Translations under genes and position numbers: made by a program
From: Marinobacter salexigens
Lineage (GTDB): Bacteria; Pseudomonadota; Gammaproteobacteria; Pseudomonadales; Oleiphilaceae
Assembly (NCBI RefSeq): GCF_002806945.1
Contig: NZ_NIHC01000001.1
Location: 434,001 to 498,000, forward strand
Length of the DNA: 64,000 nucleotides
Direction of reading: 5' to 3'
Part shown: positions 9,908 through 19,251 of the stretch, piece by piece
How positions within the stretch are numbered: the first letter of the stretch is position 1
Layout: the number at the start of each line of letters is the position of its first letter
Notes under the pieces: model-generated
The model's database searches: none
What the model was told of the DNA's origin: nothing
What the model saw: only the letters and a program-made list of their open reading frames with translations

Positions 9908-11401
9908 ATGAGTAAAGAGATCTTGCTGGTGGTTGAGGCCGTCTCGAACGAAAAAGGCGTCGAGAAGGATGTGATTTTCGAGGCAATCGAACTGGCCCTC
10001 GCCACCGCTGCAAAAAAACGCTACGAAGAGGAAGAGTCGGATGTGCGCGTGTCGATAGACCGCCGCACAGGCGAATATGAAACCTTCCGTCGCTGGCTTG
10101 TAGTTGATAATGATGCGGTTCCTGCATTGGGTACCGAACTGACGCTTCAGGAAGCTGAAGAGATCGATCCTGAGCTCAAGCCAGGCGATACCTATGAAGA
10201 GAAGGCTGAGTCAGTTGCCTTCGGTCGCATCGGAGCCCAAGCTGCGAAGCAGATCATTTTCCAAAAGGTTCGCGAAGCTGAGCGTAGTAAAATCGTTGAT
10301 AGCTACCGCGACCGTGTTGGCGAGTTGGTATCAGGTACCGTCAAAAAGGTTACCCGCGATAACGTTATTGTTGATCTGGGTGCAAACGCAGAAGCTTTGT
10401 TGCCAAGGGAGCACCTTATCCCGCGTGAAACCTTCCGTATGGGAGACCGGGTTCGCTCGCTACTGCTGGAAATTCGCACAGATCACCGTGGCCCGCAGCT
10501 GATTCTTAGCCGTTCAGCGCCTCAGATGCTGGTTGAGCTGTTCCGCATCGAAGTTCCCGAGATTGCCGAGGAGTTGATCGAGATTCGGGGCGCTGCCCGG
10601 GATCCTGGCTCTCGAGCCAAGATTGCGGTCAAAACTAACGACCGTCGTATAGATCCGGTGGGCGCTTGTGTAGGTATGCGCGGTTCCCGTGTCCAGGCCG
10701 TTTCAAACGAGCTGGGTGGTGAGCGTGTCGATATCGTGCTTTGGGATGATAACCCTGCACAGCTGGTTATCAACGCAATGTCGCCTGCAGAAGTTGCTTC
10801 TATTGTGATGGATGAAGACCGCCACACAATGGAAGTAGCTGTTGCAGCAGACAACCTGGCTCAGGCTATCGGTCGTAACGGGCAGAACGTTCGATTGGCT
10901 ACCGAACTGACAGGCTGGACTCTGAACGTGATGACGGAAGAAGAGGCCGGAGAGCGTCAGGAGCAAGAATACAATACGTTGATTGAACAGTTCACAGCCC
11001 ATCTTGATGTGGATGAAGAATTTGCTGGCGTGCTGATCGACGAAGGCTTTACCTCTATTGAAGAGGTTGCCTATGTGCCAATGGAAGAAATGCTGGCAAT
11101 CGAAGGCTTTGACGAAGACACAGTTACTGAGCTTCGTCGCCGCGCCAAGGATGTCTTGTTGAGCCAGGCGCTGGCTAACGAAGAGGCACTCGACGGTGTA
11201 GAACCAGCAGAAGATCTTCTGGCTATGGACGGAATGGATCGTGGACTGGCATTTAAGCTGGCCGGAATGGGAGTGCTTTCCATGGAAGATCTGGCTGAGC
11301 AGTCGGTTGACGACCTGCTTGAAATTGAAGGTATGGATGAAGAGCGTGCAGGGCAGTTGATTATGGCCGCACGCGCCCCCTGGTTTGAAGACCAGGCTTA
11401 A
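9908..11401 (+). CDS. nusA: Transcription termination/antitermination factor NusA
   Basis: RNA polymerase-binding factor that modulates pausing, termination and antitermination. From the ATG at 9908 ([18 protein letters not shown]) it has 497 residues; an upstream in-frame ATG at 9875 would add 11 atypical residues. Domain order: N-terminal polymerase-binding domain (1-125), S1 (about 130-200, [20 protein letters not shown]), two KH domains (about 200-345, including [15 protein letters not shown] and [13 protein letters not shown]), and two C-terminal acidic repeats (about 365-490) typical of gammaproteobacteria. The operon leader carries two terminators, so NusA could influence its own expression; that is inference. 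Confidence 0.97.
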   Translation: MSKEILLVVEAVSNEKGVEKDVIFEAIELALATAAKKRYEEEESDVRVSIDRRTGEYETFRRWLVVDNDAVPALGTELTLQEAEEIDPELKPGDTYEEKAESVAFGRIGAQAAKQIIFQKVREAERSKIVDSYRDRVGELVSGTVKKVTRDNVIVDLGANAEALLPREHLIPRETFRMGDRVRSLLLEIRTDHRGPQLILSRSAPQMLVELFRIEVPEIAEELIEIRGAARDPGSRAKIAVKTNDRRIDPVGACVGMRGSRVQAVSNELGGERVDIVLWDDNPAQLVINAMSPAEVASIVMDEDRHTMEVAVAADNLAQAIGRNGQNVRLATELTGWTLNVMTEEEAGERQEQEYNTLIEQFTAHLDVDEEFAGVLIDEGFTSIEEVAYVPMEEMLAIEGFDEDTVTELRRRAKDVLLSQALANEEALDGVEPAEDLLAMDGMDRGLAFKLAGMGVLSMEDLAEQSVDDLLEIEGMDEERAGQLIMAARAPWFEDQA

Positions 11402-11418
11402 TTCGGGAGGAGACCGGT

Positions 11419-13980
11419 ATGGCTGAAGTAACGGTAAAACAACTGGCCGAGGATGTAGGCGCTCCCGTGGATCGTTTGCTGAAGCAGATCGTGGAAGCCG
11501 GCTTGAAGGCCCGCTCAGAAAACGACACTGTATCCAGTGATGAGAGGCAGCAGCTGCTGACCTATCTGAGAAAGACCCACGGTGAAGCAGGCGCTGAGCC
11601 GAACAAGATTACTCTTAAGCGTAAAACCACAACCACGCTCAAGGCAGGTAAGGCCAAGACCGTTAATGTGGAAGTGCGCAAACGCCGCACCTATGTAAAG
11701 CGCGCTGACTTGCAGCCGGAGCCTGAAGTTGCAGCGCCGGCACCTGTAGCAGAAGAGTTGCCAGAAGAGAAAAAGGTGGAGCAGCCTCAGGCAGAGCCCG
11801 TAGTTAATGAAACTGCTCCGCAGGCAGAAACAGCAGCGCCTTCCGAGGCAGCTCAAGCTGAAACGCCCGCTGTTGAAGAAAAGGCACCTGCTGAGAAGGT
11901 TGAACCGAAAAAGGCCGCTGAGCCTGATCCTGTCGTCGCACCGGAAGATATTCCGATGCCACCGCCTGAGGGTGACGGTAAAGATCGCAAGCCGAAGAAA
12001 AAGAAAGAAAAAGTTCGTGACCGTGGCGATGATGGTGAAGATGGCAAGCCTAAAAAGAAACAGGCTGGGCATCGCGGGCCACGCAGTCGTCCTGCAGAAG
12101 CGCCGTTGGTAGTCTCGGATGACGATGATGACACCACGCTGCGCAAACCACTGCGGGCGAAAAAGAAACCCAAAGAGAAGCGACATGGCTTCGAGAGGCC
12201 GACCAAACCAATGGTCAGAGAAGTAGAAGTTCCAGAAGTAATTACCGTTGGCGATCTTGCCCAGCGGATGGCTGTCAAGTCCGGTGATGTCATCAAAGCG
12301 TTGATGGGCATGGGTGTGATGGCAACTATAAATCAGCCGCTGGACCAGGAAACCTCAACACTGGTTGTTGAAGAGCTGGGCCACAAAGCCAAGCCTATTA
12401 GCGATGATGCGTTTGAGCACGATGTGCTTAGCGAATTCAAAGTTGAAGGCAAAGATAAGGCAAAGCGTGCTCCGGTAGTGAGTGTGATGGGTCATGTAGA
12501 CCACGGTAAAACATCGCTTCTGGACTACATTCGTCGTACCAAGGTTGCCTCTGGTGAGTCTGGTGGTATTACGCAACACATAGGTGCATACCACGTAAAA
12601 ACTGACCATGGCATGATTTCCTTCCTGGACACCCCGGGTCACGCAGCGTTTACCGCTATGCGTGCTCGTGGAGCCCAGTGTACAGATATCGTAATCCTGG
12701 TGGTTGCCTCTGATGACGGTGTTATGCCGCAGACCAAAGAAGCAGTGGAGCATGCCCGCTCTGCAGGCGTCCCACTCGTGGTAGCTATCACCAAGATGGA
12801 CAAAGAGCAGGCCGACCCGGATCGGGTGAAGAACGAGCTGTCTGCTATTGAAGTTATCCCGGAAGACTGGGGTGGCGACGTACAGTTTGTACCTATCTCT
12901 GCACACACCGGGGACGGTATTGATACGCTTCTTGAGGCGGTGCTACTTCAGGCCGAGATCCTTGAGCTTGAGGCCTCTCCCGACGCGCCAGCCAATGGTG
13001 TCGTTGTTGAGTCCAGTCTTGAGCGTGGCCGAGGTTCTGTGGCCACGGTGTTGGTTCAGAACGGCACATTGCGTCAGGGGGATATGGTTGTAGCCGGTTC
13101 CTTCTTCGGTAAAGTCCGCGCAATGACAGATGAAGCAGGCAAGCAAGTTAAAGAAGCGGGCCCGTCTATCCCTGTTGAAATTCTGGGGCTGAATGGCACG
13201 CCTAACGCTGGAGACGAGTTCTTTGCCGTAGCCGATGAGCGCAAGGCGAAAGAATTGGCAGAGTTCCGTCACGTGCGTGAGCGCGAGCAGCGTTTGCAGC
13301 GAGCTCAGGCAGCCAAGCTTGAAAACCTGTTCGAGAACATGGGTAAAGATGAGGTTAAAACCCTCAACCTGGTTCTTAAAACAGATGTGCGTGGATCACT
13401 GGAGGCGATCACCAAGTCGTTGCAGGATCTGGGTAACGAGGAAGTACAGGTCAAGATTGTGTCTTCCGGCGTTGGCGGTATTGCTGAGACAGACGTAAGC
13501 CTGGCCATGGCCACCAACGCAGTCATTTTTGGTTTCAACGTGCGAGCCGAAACATCGGCGAAGCGCTTGGTTGAGCAGGAAGGCTTGGACCTACGCTACT
13601 ACAGCATCATCTATAACCTTCTGGATGATGTGAAAGGCGCGTTGACCGGCATGCTGGCACCGGAGTTCCGCGAAGACATCGTTGGAATTGCCGATGTGCG
13701 TGACGTATTCCGGTCACCAAGGTTTGGCCAGGTTGCTGGTTGTATGGTTACCGAGGGTACTGTGTACCGTAACAAGCCAATCCGTGTACTGCGCGACAAC
13801 GTGGTTATCTTTGAGGGCGAGCTGGAATCCCTGCGCCGCTTCAAGGACGACGTGCCAGAAGTCCGTAACGGCATGGAGTGTGGTATCGGTGTTAAGGGCT
13901 ACGATGTGAAGGTCGGTGACCAGATCGAAGTCTTTGATCGTGTCAGGGTCGAGCGTAAGCTCGAATCCACGGGGGCCTAA
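11419..13980 (+). CDS. infB: Translation initiation factor IF-2
   Basis: GTPase that positions initiator tRNA on the 30S subunit and promotes subunit joining. The 853 residues comprise an N-terminal IF2_N domain, a long Ala/Glu/Pro/Lys-rich linker (about residues 100-255), a second IF2_N-like segment (about 270-320), the G domain with P-loop GHVDHGKT (358-365) and DTPGHAAF, then domains II-IV. The G4 guanine-specificity motif reads TKMD (458-461) where most IF-2 have NKxD; the bases ACC AAG ATG GAC are clear at 12790-12801. RBS GGGAGGAG precedes the ATG. The stop overlaps the rbfA ATG by one base. Confidence 0.97.
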   Translation: MAEVTVKQLAEDVGAPVDRLLKQIVEAGLKARSENDTVSSDERQQLLTYLRKTHGEAGAEPNKITLKRKTTTTLKAGKAKTVNVEVRKRRTYVKRADLQPEPEVAAPAPVAEELPEEKKVEQPQAEPVVNETAPQAETAAPSEAAQAETPAVEEKAPAEKVEPKKAAEPDPVVAPEDIPMPPPEGDGKDRKPKKKKEKVRDRGDDGEDGKPKKKQAGHRGPRSRPAEAPLVVSDDDDDTTLRKPLRAKKKPKEKRHGFERPTKPMVREVEVPEVITVGDLAQRMAVKSGDVIKALMGMGVMATINQPLDQETSTLVVEELGHKAKPISDDAFEHDVLSEFKVEGKDKAKRAPVVSVMGHVDHGKTSLLDYIRRTKVASGESGGITQHIGAYHVKTDHGMISFLDTPGHAAFTAMRARGAQCTDIVILVVASDDGVMPQTKEAVEHARSAGVPLVVAITKMDKEQADPDRVKNELSAIEVIPEDWGGDVQFVPISAHTGDGIDTLLEAVLLQAEILELEASPDAPANGVVVESSLERGRGSVATVLVQNGTLRQGDMVVAGSFFGKVRAMTDEAGKQVKEAGPSIPVEILGLNGTPNAGDEFFAVADERKAKELAEFRHVREREQRLQRAQAAKLENLFENMGKDEVKTLNLVLKTDVRGSLEAITKSLQDLGNEEVQVKIVSSGVGGIAETDVSLAMATNAVIFGFNVRAETSAKRLVEQEGLDLRYYSIIYNLLDDVKGALTGMLAPEFREDIVGIADVRDVFRSPRFGQVAGCMVTEGTVYRNKPIRVLRDNVVIFEGELESLRRFKDDVPEVRNGMECGIGVKGYDVKVGDQIEVFDRVRVERKLESTGA

Positions 13981-14426
13981 TGGCTAGAGAGTTCAGTCGT
14001 ATTGATCGCATTGGCGATCAGATGCAGCGTGAGCTTGCCCTGCTGATTCAGCGCGAGGTAAAGGATCCGCGGTTAGGCATGGTAACGGTGAATGCGGTCA
14101 AGGTCAGTCGCGACCTTGGCTATGCCGATGTTTATGTCTCTCTGTTGACCACCGAGGAGCTCACTGCTGAGTCTCCCGAGGTTGTGGACTCGATTTCTGT
14201 GCTGAACAGAGCAGCAGGATTCCTGCGCGGACAGGTGGGAAGGGCTATGAAGCTGCGGGTTATCCCGCAGCTTCGGTTCCACTTTGATGCGTTGCAAGGC
14301 TACAGCCGCAGAATGGATAACCTGATTCGCGAAGCGGTTGGCGATACGCCAGCCGTTAAGTTGAATGAAGAGAATCAGGGCGACAATCCGACTGATAACC
14401 AGAGTGATCCGGAGTCAAACGCTTGA
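13980..14426 (+). CDS. rbfA: 30S ribosome-binding factor RbfA
   Basis: Cold-shock-associated assembly factor for the 30S subunit that acts on 16S rRNA 5' processing. 148 residues with the KH-like core: [41 protein letters not shown] and the C-terminal [13 protein letters not shown] low-complexity acidic/Asn/Gln tail follows residue 125. The ATG overlaps the infB stop by one base and its stop TGA overlaps the truB TTG start, so all three are translationally coupled. Confidence 0.96.
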   Translation: MAREFSRIDRIGDQMQRELALLIQREVKDPRLGMVTVNAVKVSRDLGYADVYVSLLTTEELTAESPEVVDSISVLNRAAGFLRGQVGRAMKLRVIPQLRFHFDALQGYSRRMDNLIREAVGDTPAVKLNEENQGDNPTDNQSDPESNA

Positions 14427-15352
14427 GCCGTAGACGCAAAGGCCGTGATGTTAATGGCATTCTGGTAATCGATAAGCCGCTTGGCATTACCTCCAATGGT
14501 ATTCTGCAGCAGGTTAAGCGCCTTTATGGCGCTGCCAAAGCTGGCCATACCGGCGCGCTCGATCCGCTTGCTACGGGTGTGCTTCCCCTGTGTTTCGGAG
14601 AGGCCACAAAGTTTTCCCAAATGATGCTGGATAGTGATAAAGCCTACATAGCCACTGCAAAGCTTGGTGTTCGCACCGAAACCGGTGACAGTGAAGGTGC
14701 AGTGGTCGCTACAAAACCAGTACCAGAGAATCTTACTCCGGAAGTGCTTGAGCCCGTGCTTGAGCAGTTCCGTGGTGATATACAACAAGTTCCTTCCATG
14801 TATTCCGCGCTCAAGCATAACGGACGCCCGCTCTATGAGTATGCCCGTGAAGGCATTGAAATTGAGCGCCCTGCACGTCCGGTTACTATTTATAGCCTTG
14901 AGCTGCTGGCCGTTCGTGAGCATGAGTTGGATATTGCGGTTAAGTGCACCAAGGGTACGTACATTCGCTCACTCGTTGAGGATATCGGCGAAGTGATCGG
15001 TTGTGGTGCCCATGTCATTGAACTCAGGCGCACTCTGGCTGCAGGGTTTACCCTGGACGATGTACACGCAGTGCCTGATCTTGAGGCAATGCGGGAGCGT
15101 GGTGAGAGCTTGGATGGCCTTCTGGTAGCACCAGATGCGGCGCTCTCCATGTTCCCGGAGCACCGTCTTTCGGGCCAGCCTTTGGTGTCGATATTGAATG
15201 GACAACCGGTTAGAATACCAGGCCGGGCTTATGATGGCTTCGTGCGCCTTTATGGCAACGAGGGCTTTGTAGGACTGGCAGAAGCATTGCCTGAAGGCGA
15301 GGAAACCAAACTGGTTCCACGTCGGCTGGTGAGTGATAGCGGCAAGCGTTAA
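14423..15352 (+). CDS. truB: tRNA pseudouridine-55 synthase TruB
   Basis: Forms pseudouridine 55 in the T loop of tRNAs. The 309-residue protein has [14 protein letters not shown], the catalytic motif [14 protein letters not shown] with Asp47, TKLG-like [14 protein letters not shown], and [23 protein letters not shown]; the C-terminal segment after about residue 250 corresponds to the PUA-like domain. The start is TTG at 14423 within TTGA, overlapping the rbfA stop; no ATG lies nearby in frame, and [12 protein letters not shown] matches the usual N-terminus. Confidence 0.95.
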   Translation: MSRRRKGRDVNGILVIDKPLGITSNGILQQVKRLYGAAKAGHTGALDPLATGVLPLCFGEATKFSQMMLDSDKAYIATAKLGVRTETGDSEGAVVATKPVPENLTPEVLEPVLEQFRGDIQQVPSMYSALKHNGRPLYEYAREGIEIERPARPVTIYSLELLAVREHELDIAVKCTKGTYIRSLVEDIGEVIGCGAHVIELRRTLAAGFTLDDVHAVPDLEAMRERGESLDGLLVAPDAALSMFPEHRLSGQPLVSILNGQPVRIPGRAYDGFVRLYGNEGFVGLAEALPEGEETKLVPRRLVSDSGKR

Positions 15353-15430
15353 GCAAACCGCTGTTTAGCCGGGCTGTAGAGATGCGCGGTTCGGCCGGAT
15401 TAGACAGCATCGCAAACATTGAGGTGAGTT

Positions 15431-15700
15431 ATGGCATTGTCTGCCAATGAGAAAGCACAGATCGTTAAAGATTATCAGCAAGCTGAAGGTGACACTGGTT
15501 CCCCGGAAGTGCAGGTTGCACTGCTGAGCGCCAACATCAACAAGCTGCAGGATCACTTCAAGGTTAACAAGCAGGATCACCACTCCCGCCGTGGCCTTAT
15601 CCGGATGGTAAACCAGCGCCGTAAACTGTTGGACTACCTCCGTAAGAAGAATGGCGATCGTTACCTGGAGCTGATCAAGCGCCTGGGTCTGCGTCGCTAA
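15431..15700 (+). CDS. rpsO: 30S ribosomal protein S15
   Basis: 89-residue S15, which binds 16S rRNA at the central-domain junction. [12 protein letters not shown], the [17 protein letters not shown] segment and [21 protein letters not shown] are characteristic. GAGGTGAG precedes the ATG. The 78-base gap after truB contains short dyads where S15 autoregulation acts in E. coli; I cannot show the specific pseudoknot. Hairpins downstream separate it from pnp. Confidence 0.98.
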   Translation: MALSANEKAQIVKDYQQAEGDTGSPEVQVALLSANINKLQDHFKVNKQDHHSRRGLIRMVNQRRKLLDYLRKKNGDRYLELIKRLGLRR

Positions 15701-15720
15701 ATCCGGTCTTACGACCTGAC

Positions 15721-15795
15721 GGCTACTCCGGTATTTTTCCGGAAGTAGCCAACAGCCGGCGGGTTCCTTACGGGGCCTGCCGGTTGTGCTTTTCA
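15721..15795 (+). terminator. Two hairpins after rpsO (partial terminator)
   Basis: First hairpin: GGCTACT+CCGG (15721-15731) with CCGG+A+AGTAGCC (15739-15750). Second: ACAGCCGGCGGG (15752-15763) with CCTGCCGGTTGT (15776-15787), two G/T wobbles, followed by GCTTTTC. The second resembles a weak terminator. The rpsO-pnp junction in E. coli has a similar leaky terminator. Confidence 0.65.
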
Positions 15796-15860
15796 CCACT
15801 GTATTGAAAATGTTAGTGAATCTGGGCTTTTCTGTCGTATTGGAAAGCTGAATTTGATAG

Positions 15861-15933
15861 CAGGTTGTTGAAAGCCCGGGCGGCACGCTATAGCTGCGTA
15901 CCGAGCCTCCCGCCAGGGTTTTGCAACAGCCTG
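15861..15933 (+). promoter_or_regulatory. pnp: Long stem-loop in the pnp leader
   Basis: CAGGTTGTTGAAAGCCC (15861-15877) pairs with GGGTTTTGCAACAGCCTG (15916-15933), with a few mismatches, and the stem continues inward through GGGCGG/CCCGCC. It ends 70 bases before the pnp start. In E. coli, RNase III cuts a leader stem-loop and PNPase then represses its own mRNA; the location here fits that role. The similarity is positional only. Confidence 0.6.
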
Positions 15934-16003
15934 TTAGCTTTCAGGCAGAGTGTCTTCAGAATCACACTACAAATATTCTGAACAGATAACGCAGGAGTTT
16001 ATT

Positions 16004-18124
16004 GTGGATCTGCAACCGCGTAAGAAATCATTTGAACTGGGTGGCGAAACCGTCACTCTGGAAACGGGCCGTATTGCTCGTCAGGCTACAGGTTCCGTTC
16101 TGGTCACCATCGGTGATATTTCGGTTCTGGGTACTGTTGTTGGTGCCAAAGAAGCCAAGCCAGGCCAGCCGTTTTTCCCTTTAACCGTTAACTACTTCGA
16201 AAAAACCTATGCCGTGGGCAAAATCCCAGGTGGTTTTTTCAAGCGTGAAGGTCGTCCTTCCGAGAAGGAAACTCTGACATCCCGTCTGATCGACCGTCCG
16301 ATTCGTCCGCTGTTCCCGAACGGCTACATGAATGAGACGCAAGTTATTTGTACGGTAATGTCGTCCAGCAAGAAGCAGGATCCGGATATTGCTGCCATGT
16401 TGGCTGCTTCTGCAGCACTGGCTATTTCCGGTATTCCTTTTGACGGCCCTATTGGTGCGTGTCGTGTTGGTTACACCAATGAAAGAGGCTACTTCGTAAA
16501 CCCAAGCTTTGAAGAGCTGGAAACCTCGCTGCTGGATATGATCGTAGCGGGTACGGACGACGCAGTGCTGATGGTTGAATCTGAAGCCAAAGGCCTGACC
16601 GAAGACCAGATGCTTGGTGGCGTGCTTTTTGCGCACCAGGAAATGCAGTCTGCGGTTACCGCCATCAAGGAATTTGCCGCTGAAAATGGCAAACCCCGCT
16701 GGGATTGGCAGCCAGCAGCAGAAAACACTGAGCTGTTGGACGCGATCAAGTCCGAGTTTGCCGGTGCTATCGAAGAAGCCTACGGAATTCGCGACAAGAT
16801 GGCCCGTTATGAGCGCCTTGGCGAAATCAAAGCCGCTGCCGTTGAAAAGCTGGCAGGCGAAGAGGAAGATCAGCCTTCCGCAGAAGACGTTAAGAAGAAC
16901 TTCGGTAAGATCGAAAAAGCAGTGGTTCGCCAGCAGGTTATTGATGGTAAGCCGCGTATCGATGGTCGTGACAACAAAACAGTTCGTCCGATTGAAATCG
17001 AAGTTGGCATCCTGCCAAGCGTTCACGGTTCTGCACTGTTTACCCGTGGTGAAACTCAGGCAATCGTTACGACGACTCTGGGTACTTCACGCGATGTGCA
17101 AACCATCGATGCGCTGGAAGGTGAGCGTAAGGACCCGTTCCTGTTCCACTACAACTTCCCTCCGTACTCTGTAGGTGAAGCTGGCCGTGTGGGCACGCCT
17201 GGCCGTCGTGAAGTTGGCCACGGTCGTTTGGCGAAGCGTGGTGTGATGGCGGTTATGCCGACCATGGATGAGTTCCCGTATGCCATTCGTTCTGTATCTG
17301 AGATCACTGAGTCCAACGGTTCCAGTTCCATGGCATCTGTCTGTGGTTCCAGCCTTGCGTTGATGGATGCCGGTGTTCCGCTGAAGACTGCGGTTGCGGG
17401 TATCGCCATGGGTCTGGTTAAGGAAGGCGACAAGTTTGCCATCCTGACTGATATTCTGGGTGATGAAGATCACTTGGGCGACATGGACTTCAAGGTAGCC
17501 GGTACCAAAGACGGCGTGACTGCTCTGCAGATGGATATCAAAATCCAGGGCATTACCGACGAGATCATGGAGCTTGCCCTGGAGCAGGCTTACACCGCTC
17601 GTCAGCACATCCTGGGTGAGATGAACAAGGTTATCTCTGAGTCGCGTACTGAGCTTTCTCCACGCGCTCCTAGCATTACTGCGATCAAGATCAACCCGGA
17701 GAAGATCCGTGACGTTATCGGTAAGGGCGGTTCCATGATCCGTTCTATCTGTGACGAAACTGGCGCTTCCATTGATCTGGATGACGACGGTAACGTGAAG
17801 ATCTACGCAGATAACCAGGAAGCGGCTCAGGCAGCTGTTAACCGGGTTAAGGAAATTACTGCTGAGATTGAGGTGGGTGCTATCTACAAGGGTCGCGTTG
17901 AGCGCATTGTGGACTTTGGTGCCTTTGTTAACATCCTGCCTGGCAAGGATGGTCTGGTGCACATTTCCCAGATCTCTGATCGCCGGATTGAGAATGTGAC
18001 TGACGAGCTTAAGGAAGGTCAGGAAGTTCTGGTCAAGGTGTTGGATGTTGATAACCGTGGCCGTGTGAAGCTGTCTATGAAGGAAGTCAAAGAAGGCGAG
18101 CAGCCGACTGACTTTTCTGAGTGA
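16004..18124 (+). CDS. pnp: Polyribonucleotide nucleotidyltransferase (PNPase)
   Basis: Trimeric phosphorolytic 3'-5' exoribonuclease of the RNA degradosome. Two RNase PH-like domains ([19 protein letters not shown] at the start; [17 protein letters not shown] and [21 protein letters not shown] in the second core) flank a helical linker; then a KH domain ([14 protein letters not shown] near residue 565) and an S1 domain ([23 protein letters not shown] in part). I place the start at GTG 16004 ([10 protein letters not shown]) because AGGAG lies 6 bases upstream and the family begins just before this segment; the frame stays open to a GTG at 15950, which would add 18 atypical residues. Length 706, against 711 in E. 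coli. Confidence 0.96.
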   Translation: MDLQPRKKSFELGGETVTLETGRIARQATGSVLVTIGDISVLGTVVGAKEAKPGQPFFPLTVNYFEKTYAVGKIPGGFFKREGRPSEKETLTSRLIDRPIRPLFPNGYMNETQVICTVMSSSKKQDPDIAAMLAASAALAISGIPFDGPIGACRVGYTNERGYFVNPSFEELETSLLDMIVAGTDDAVLMVESEAKGLTEDQMLGGVLFAHQEMQSAVTAIKEFAAENGKPRWDWQPAAENTELLDAIKSEFAGAIEEAYGIRDKMARYERLGEIKAAAVEKLAGEEEDQPSAEDVKKNFGKIEKAVVRQQVIDGKPRIDGRDNKTVRPIEIEVGILPSVHGSALFTRGETQAIVTTTLGTSRDVQTIDALEGERKDPFLFHYNFPPYSVGEAGRVGTPGRREVGHGRLAKRGVMAVMPTMDEFPYAIRSVSEITESNGSSSMASVCGSSLALMDAGVPLKTAVAGIAMGLVKEGDKFAILTDILGDEDHLGDMDFKVAGTKDGVTALQMDIKIQGITDEIMELALEQAYTARQHILGEMNKVISESRTELSPRAPSITAIKINPEKIRDVIGKGGSMIRSICDETGASIDLDDDGNVKIYADNQEAAQAAVNRVKEITAEIEVGAIYKGRVERIVDFGAFVNILPGKDGLVHISQISDRRIENVTDELKEGQEVLVKVLDVDNRGRVKLSMKEVKEGEQPTDFSE

Positions 18125-18140
18125 TCGTTAGCAGCTAGTA

Positions 18141-18179
18141 AAAACCCGCCTTTCCTTTTGGGATTGGCGGGTTTTTTTT
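18141..18179 (+). terminator. Rho-independent terminator after pnp
   Basis: AAAACCCGCC (18141-18150) pairs with GGCGGGTTTT (18166-18175), followed by further T (run of eight). It ends the rimP-to-pnp block. Confidence 0.92.
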
Positions 18180-18201
18180 GGCCTATAACTTAGGGAGTAG
18201 C

Positions 18202-18307
18202 GTCAGTCGGGGGGAGCTTTTCAAAACACGCTACGAGCACATCCATGTGCGCTTGTTTCGGGCCGTCCTTGGCCCTCTACAGTTTTGAAAAGCTCCCCCC
18301 GACTGAC
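18202..18307. repeat. Composite inverted-repeat element A
   Basis: Perfect 26-bp inverted arms (18202-18227 and 18282-18307) enclose 54 bases. Inside are the 13-mer ACGCTACGAGCAC (18228-18240), the small palindrome GCACATCCATGTGC, CATGTGCGCTTG, and the hairpin GGGCC-GTCCTT-GGCCC. The 13-mer recurs in inverse orientation at 57238-57250, immediately inside the arm of element B, although the outer arms differ. It lies between pnp and a leftward operon and does not cover any gene. This is probably a dispersed intergenic repeat, not a simple terminator, since both neighbours have or need their own. Confidence 0.8.
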
Positions 18308-18363
18308 ACCTGAGCAATTAAATTGCCTATAAAAAGCTTGTTAAAATTCGTTCAATTACGGTT

Positions 18364-19251
18364 TTAGTTTGCTCGTTCACCTTCGAAAAACTCCAGTACC
18401 GCATTCTTGTATGCCGGAATGATGAACGTCGCGGCGTGGGGTGTGTCCGTCTGCAGGAATCGCTTTGGCTCATCGGCGGCCTCATAGAGGTCTCGGCCGT
18501 GATGGAAAGGGATAACGCCATCACGGACGCTGTGGATGACCATAACGGGCATAGGGCTGATGTTGGCGATATGGTCTACGCCTTCGTATTCATCGGGGAT
18601 GGTCCAGCTCAGGGGGATTTGGAGCGGCCAAGTGAGCCAGAAGGCGCCAAGTTTTTCTCTGGCTATTCCGCGGAAGCCGGAGAAGGTGCCGTCGAGGATG
18701 ACGCCGTTGAGTTCCGGGGTTTCGTTGCGTTGTACCCATTCGCTGGCGAGGATCAGGCCCAAGGCTCCGCCCAGGCTTTGGCCGAGGAGGAATGTTGGAG
18801 TGTTTTTGACGTCAGGTTTGCTTACCAGCCAACGTAGGCCAATTTCGGAGTCGTGGAGGGCGCCTTCTATGTCGGGTGCCCCGGTGGACTTGCCGTATCC
18901 CCGGTAGTCGATGGTGAAGACGTTGTAGCCTTCAGCGGGCAACCAGGCGATGTTTAGCAGGTGGCTGCTGATGTTTTGAGCGTTGCCGTGGAGGAAGTAT
19001 ATGGTGCCTTTGGGTTTGCCTTGGGCGGGGAGCCACCAGCCGTGGAGGGTTTCTTCGTCGGCGGTTTCGAGGAATACGTTTTCGTAGATCAGGTTGAGGC
19101 GGTCCGGGGTTATGTAAGTGTTCCTGTCCGGAAAGAAGAACAAACTGCTGCAGCCGCTTTGCAATAGTGCTGCGGCTGAGAGGAGTAGGCCCAGTACGGG
19201 TGTTTTTAATCGTCCCGCATTCAGAAGTAAGCGTGGATTCCGGCGTGCCAT
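18364..19251 (-). CDS. Alpha/beta-hydrolase lipoprotein
   Basis: 295-residue serine hydrolase of the Bem46/YfhR-like type, predicted to be an envelope lipoprotein. A hydrophobic N-terminal segment ends in the lipobox LQSGC near residue 34. The fold is shown by YFLHGNAQNISSH (oxyanion HGN), DYRGYGKSTG, the nucleophile elbow GQSLGGA, IHSVRDGVIPF (acid Asp) and a C-terminal TPHAATF (His). The substrate is unknown. Its start lies inside the last 31 bases of the DUF4105 gene, so it is the third cistron of a DUF3015-DUF4105-hydrolase operon. Confidence 0.85.
   Translation of the reverse strand: MARRNPRLLLNAGRLKTPVLGLLLSAAALLQSGCSSLFFFPDRNTYITPDRLNLIYENVFLETADEETLHGWWLPAQGKPKGTIYFLHGNAQNISSHLLNIAWLPAEGYNVFTIDYRGYGKSTGAPDIEGALHDSEIGLRWLVSKPDVKNTPTFLLGQSLGGALGLILASEWVQRNETPELNGVILDGTFSGFRGIAREKLGAFWLTWPLQIPLSWTIPDEYEGVDHIANISPMPVMVIHSVRDGVIPFHHGRDLYEAADEPKRFLQTDTPHAATFIIPAYKNAVLEFFEGERAN

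Noticed and set aside
15861..15933. pnp leader hairpin as a third copy of the composite repeat family
   Set aside because: It has only ACGCTA in common with the 13-mer core and lacks the CATGTGsGCTTG part; its place fits pnp control better.
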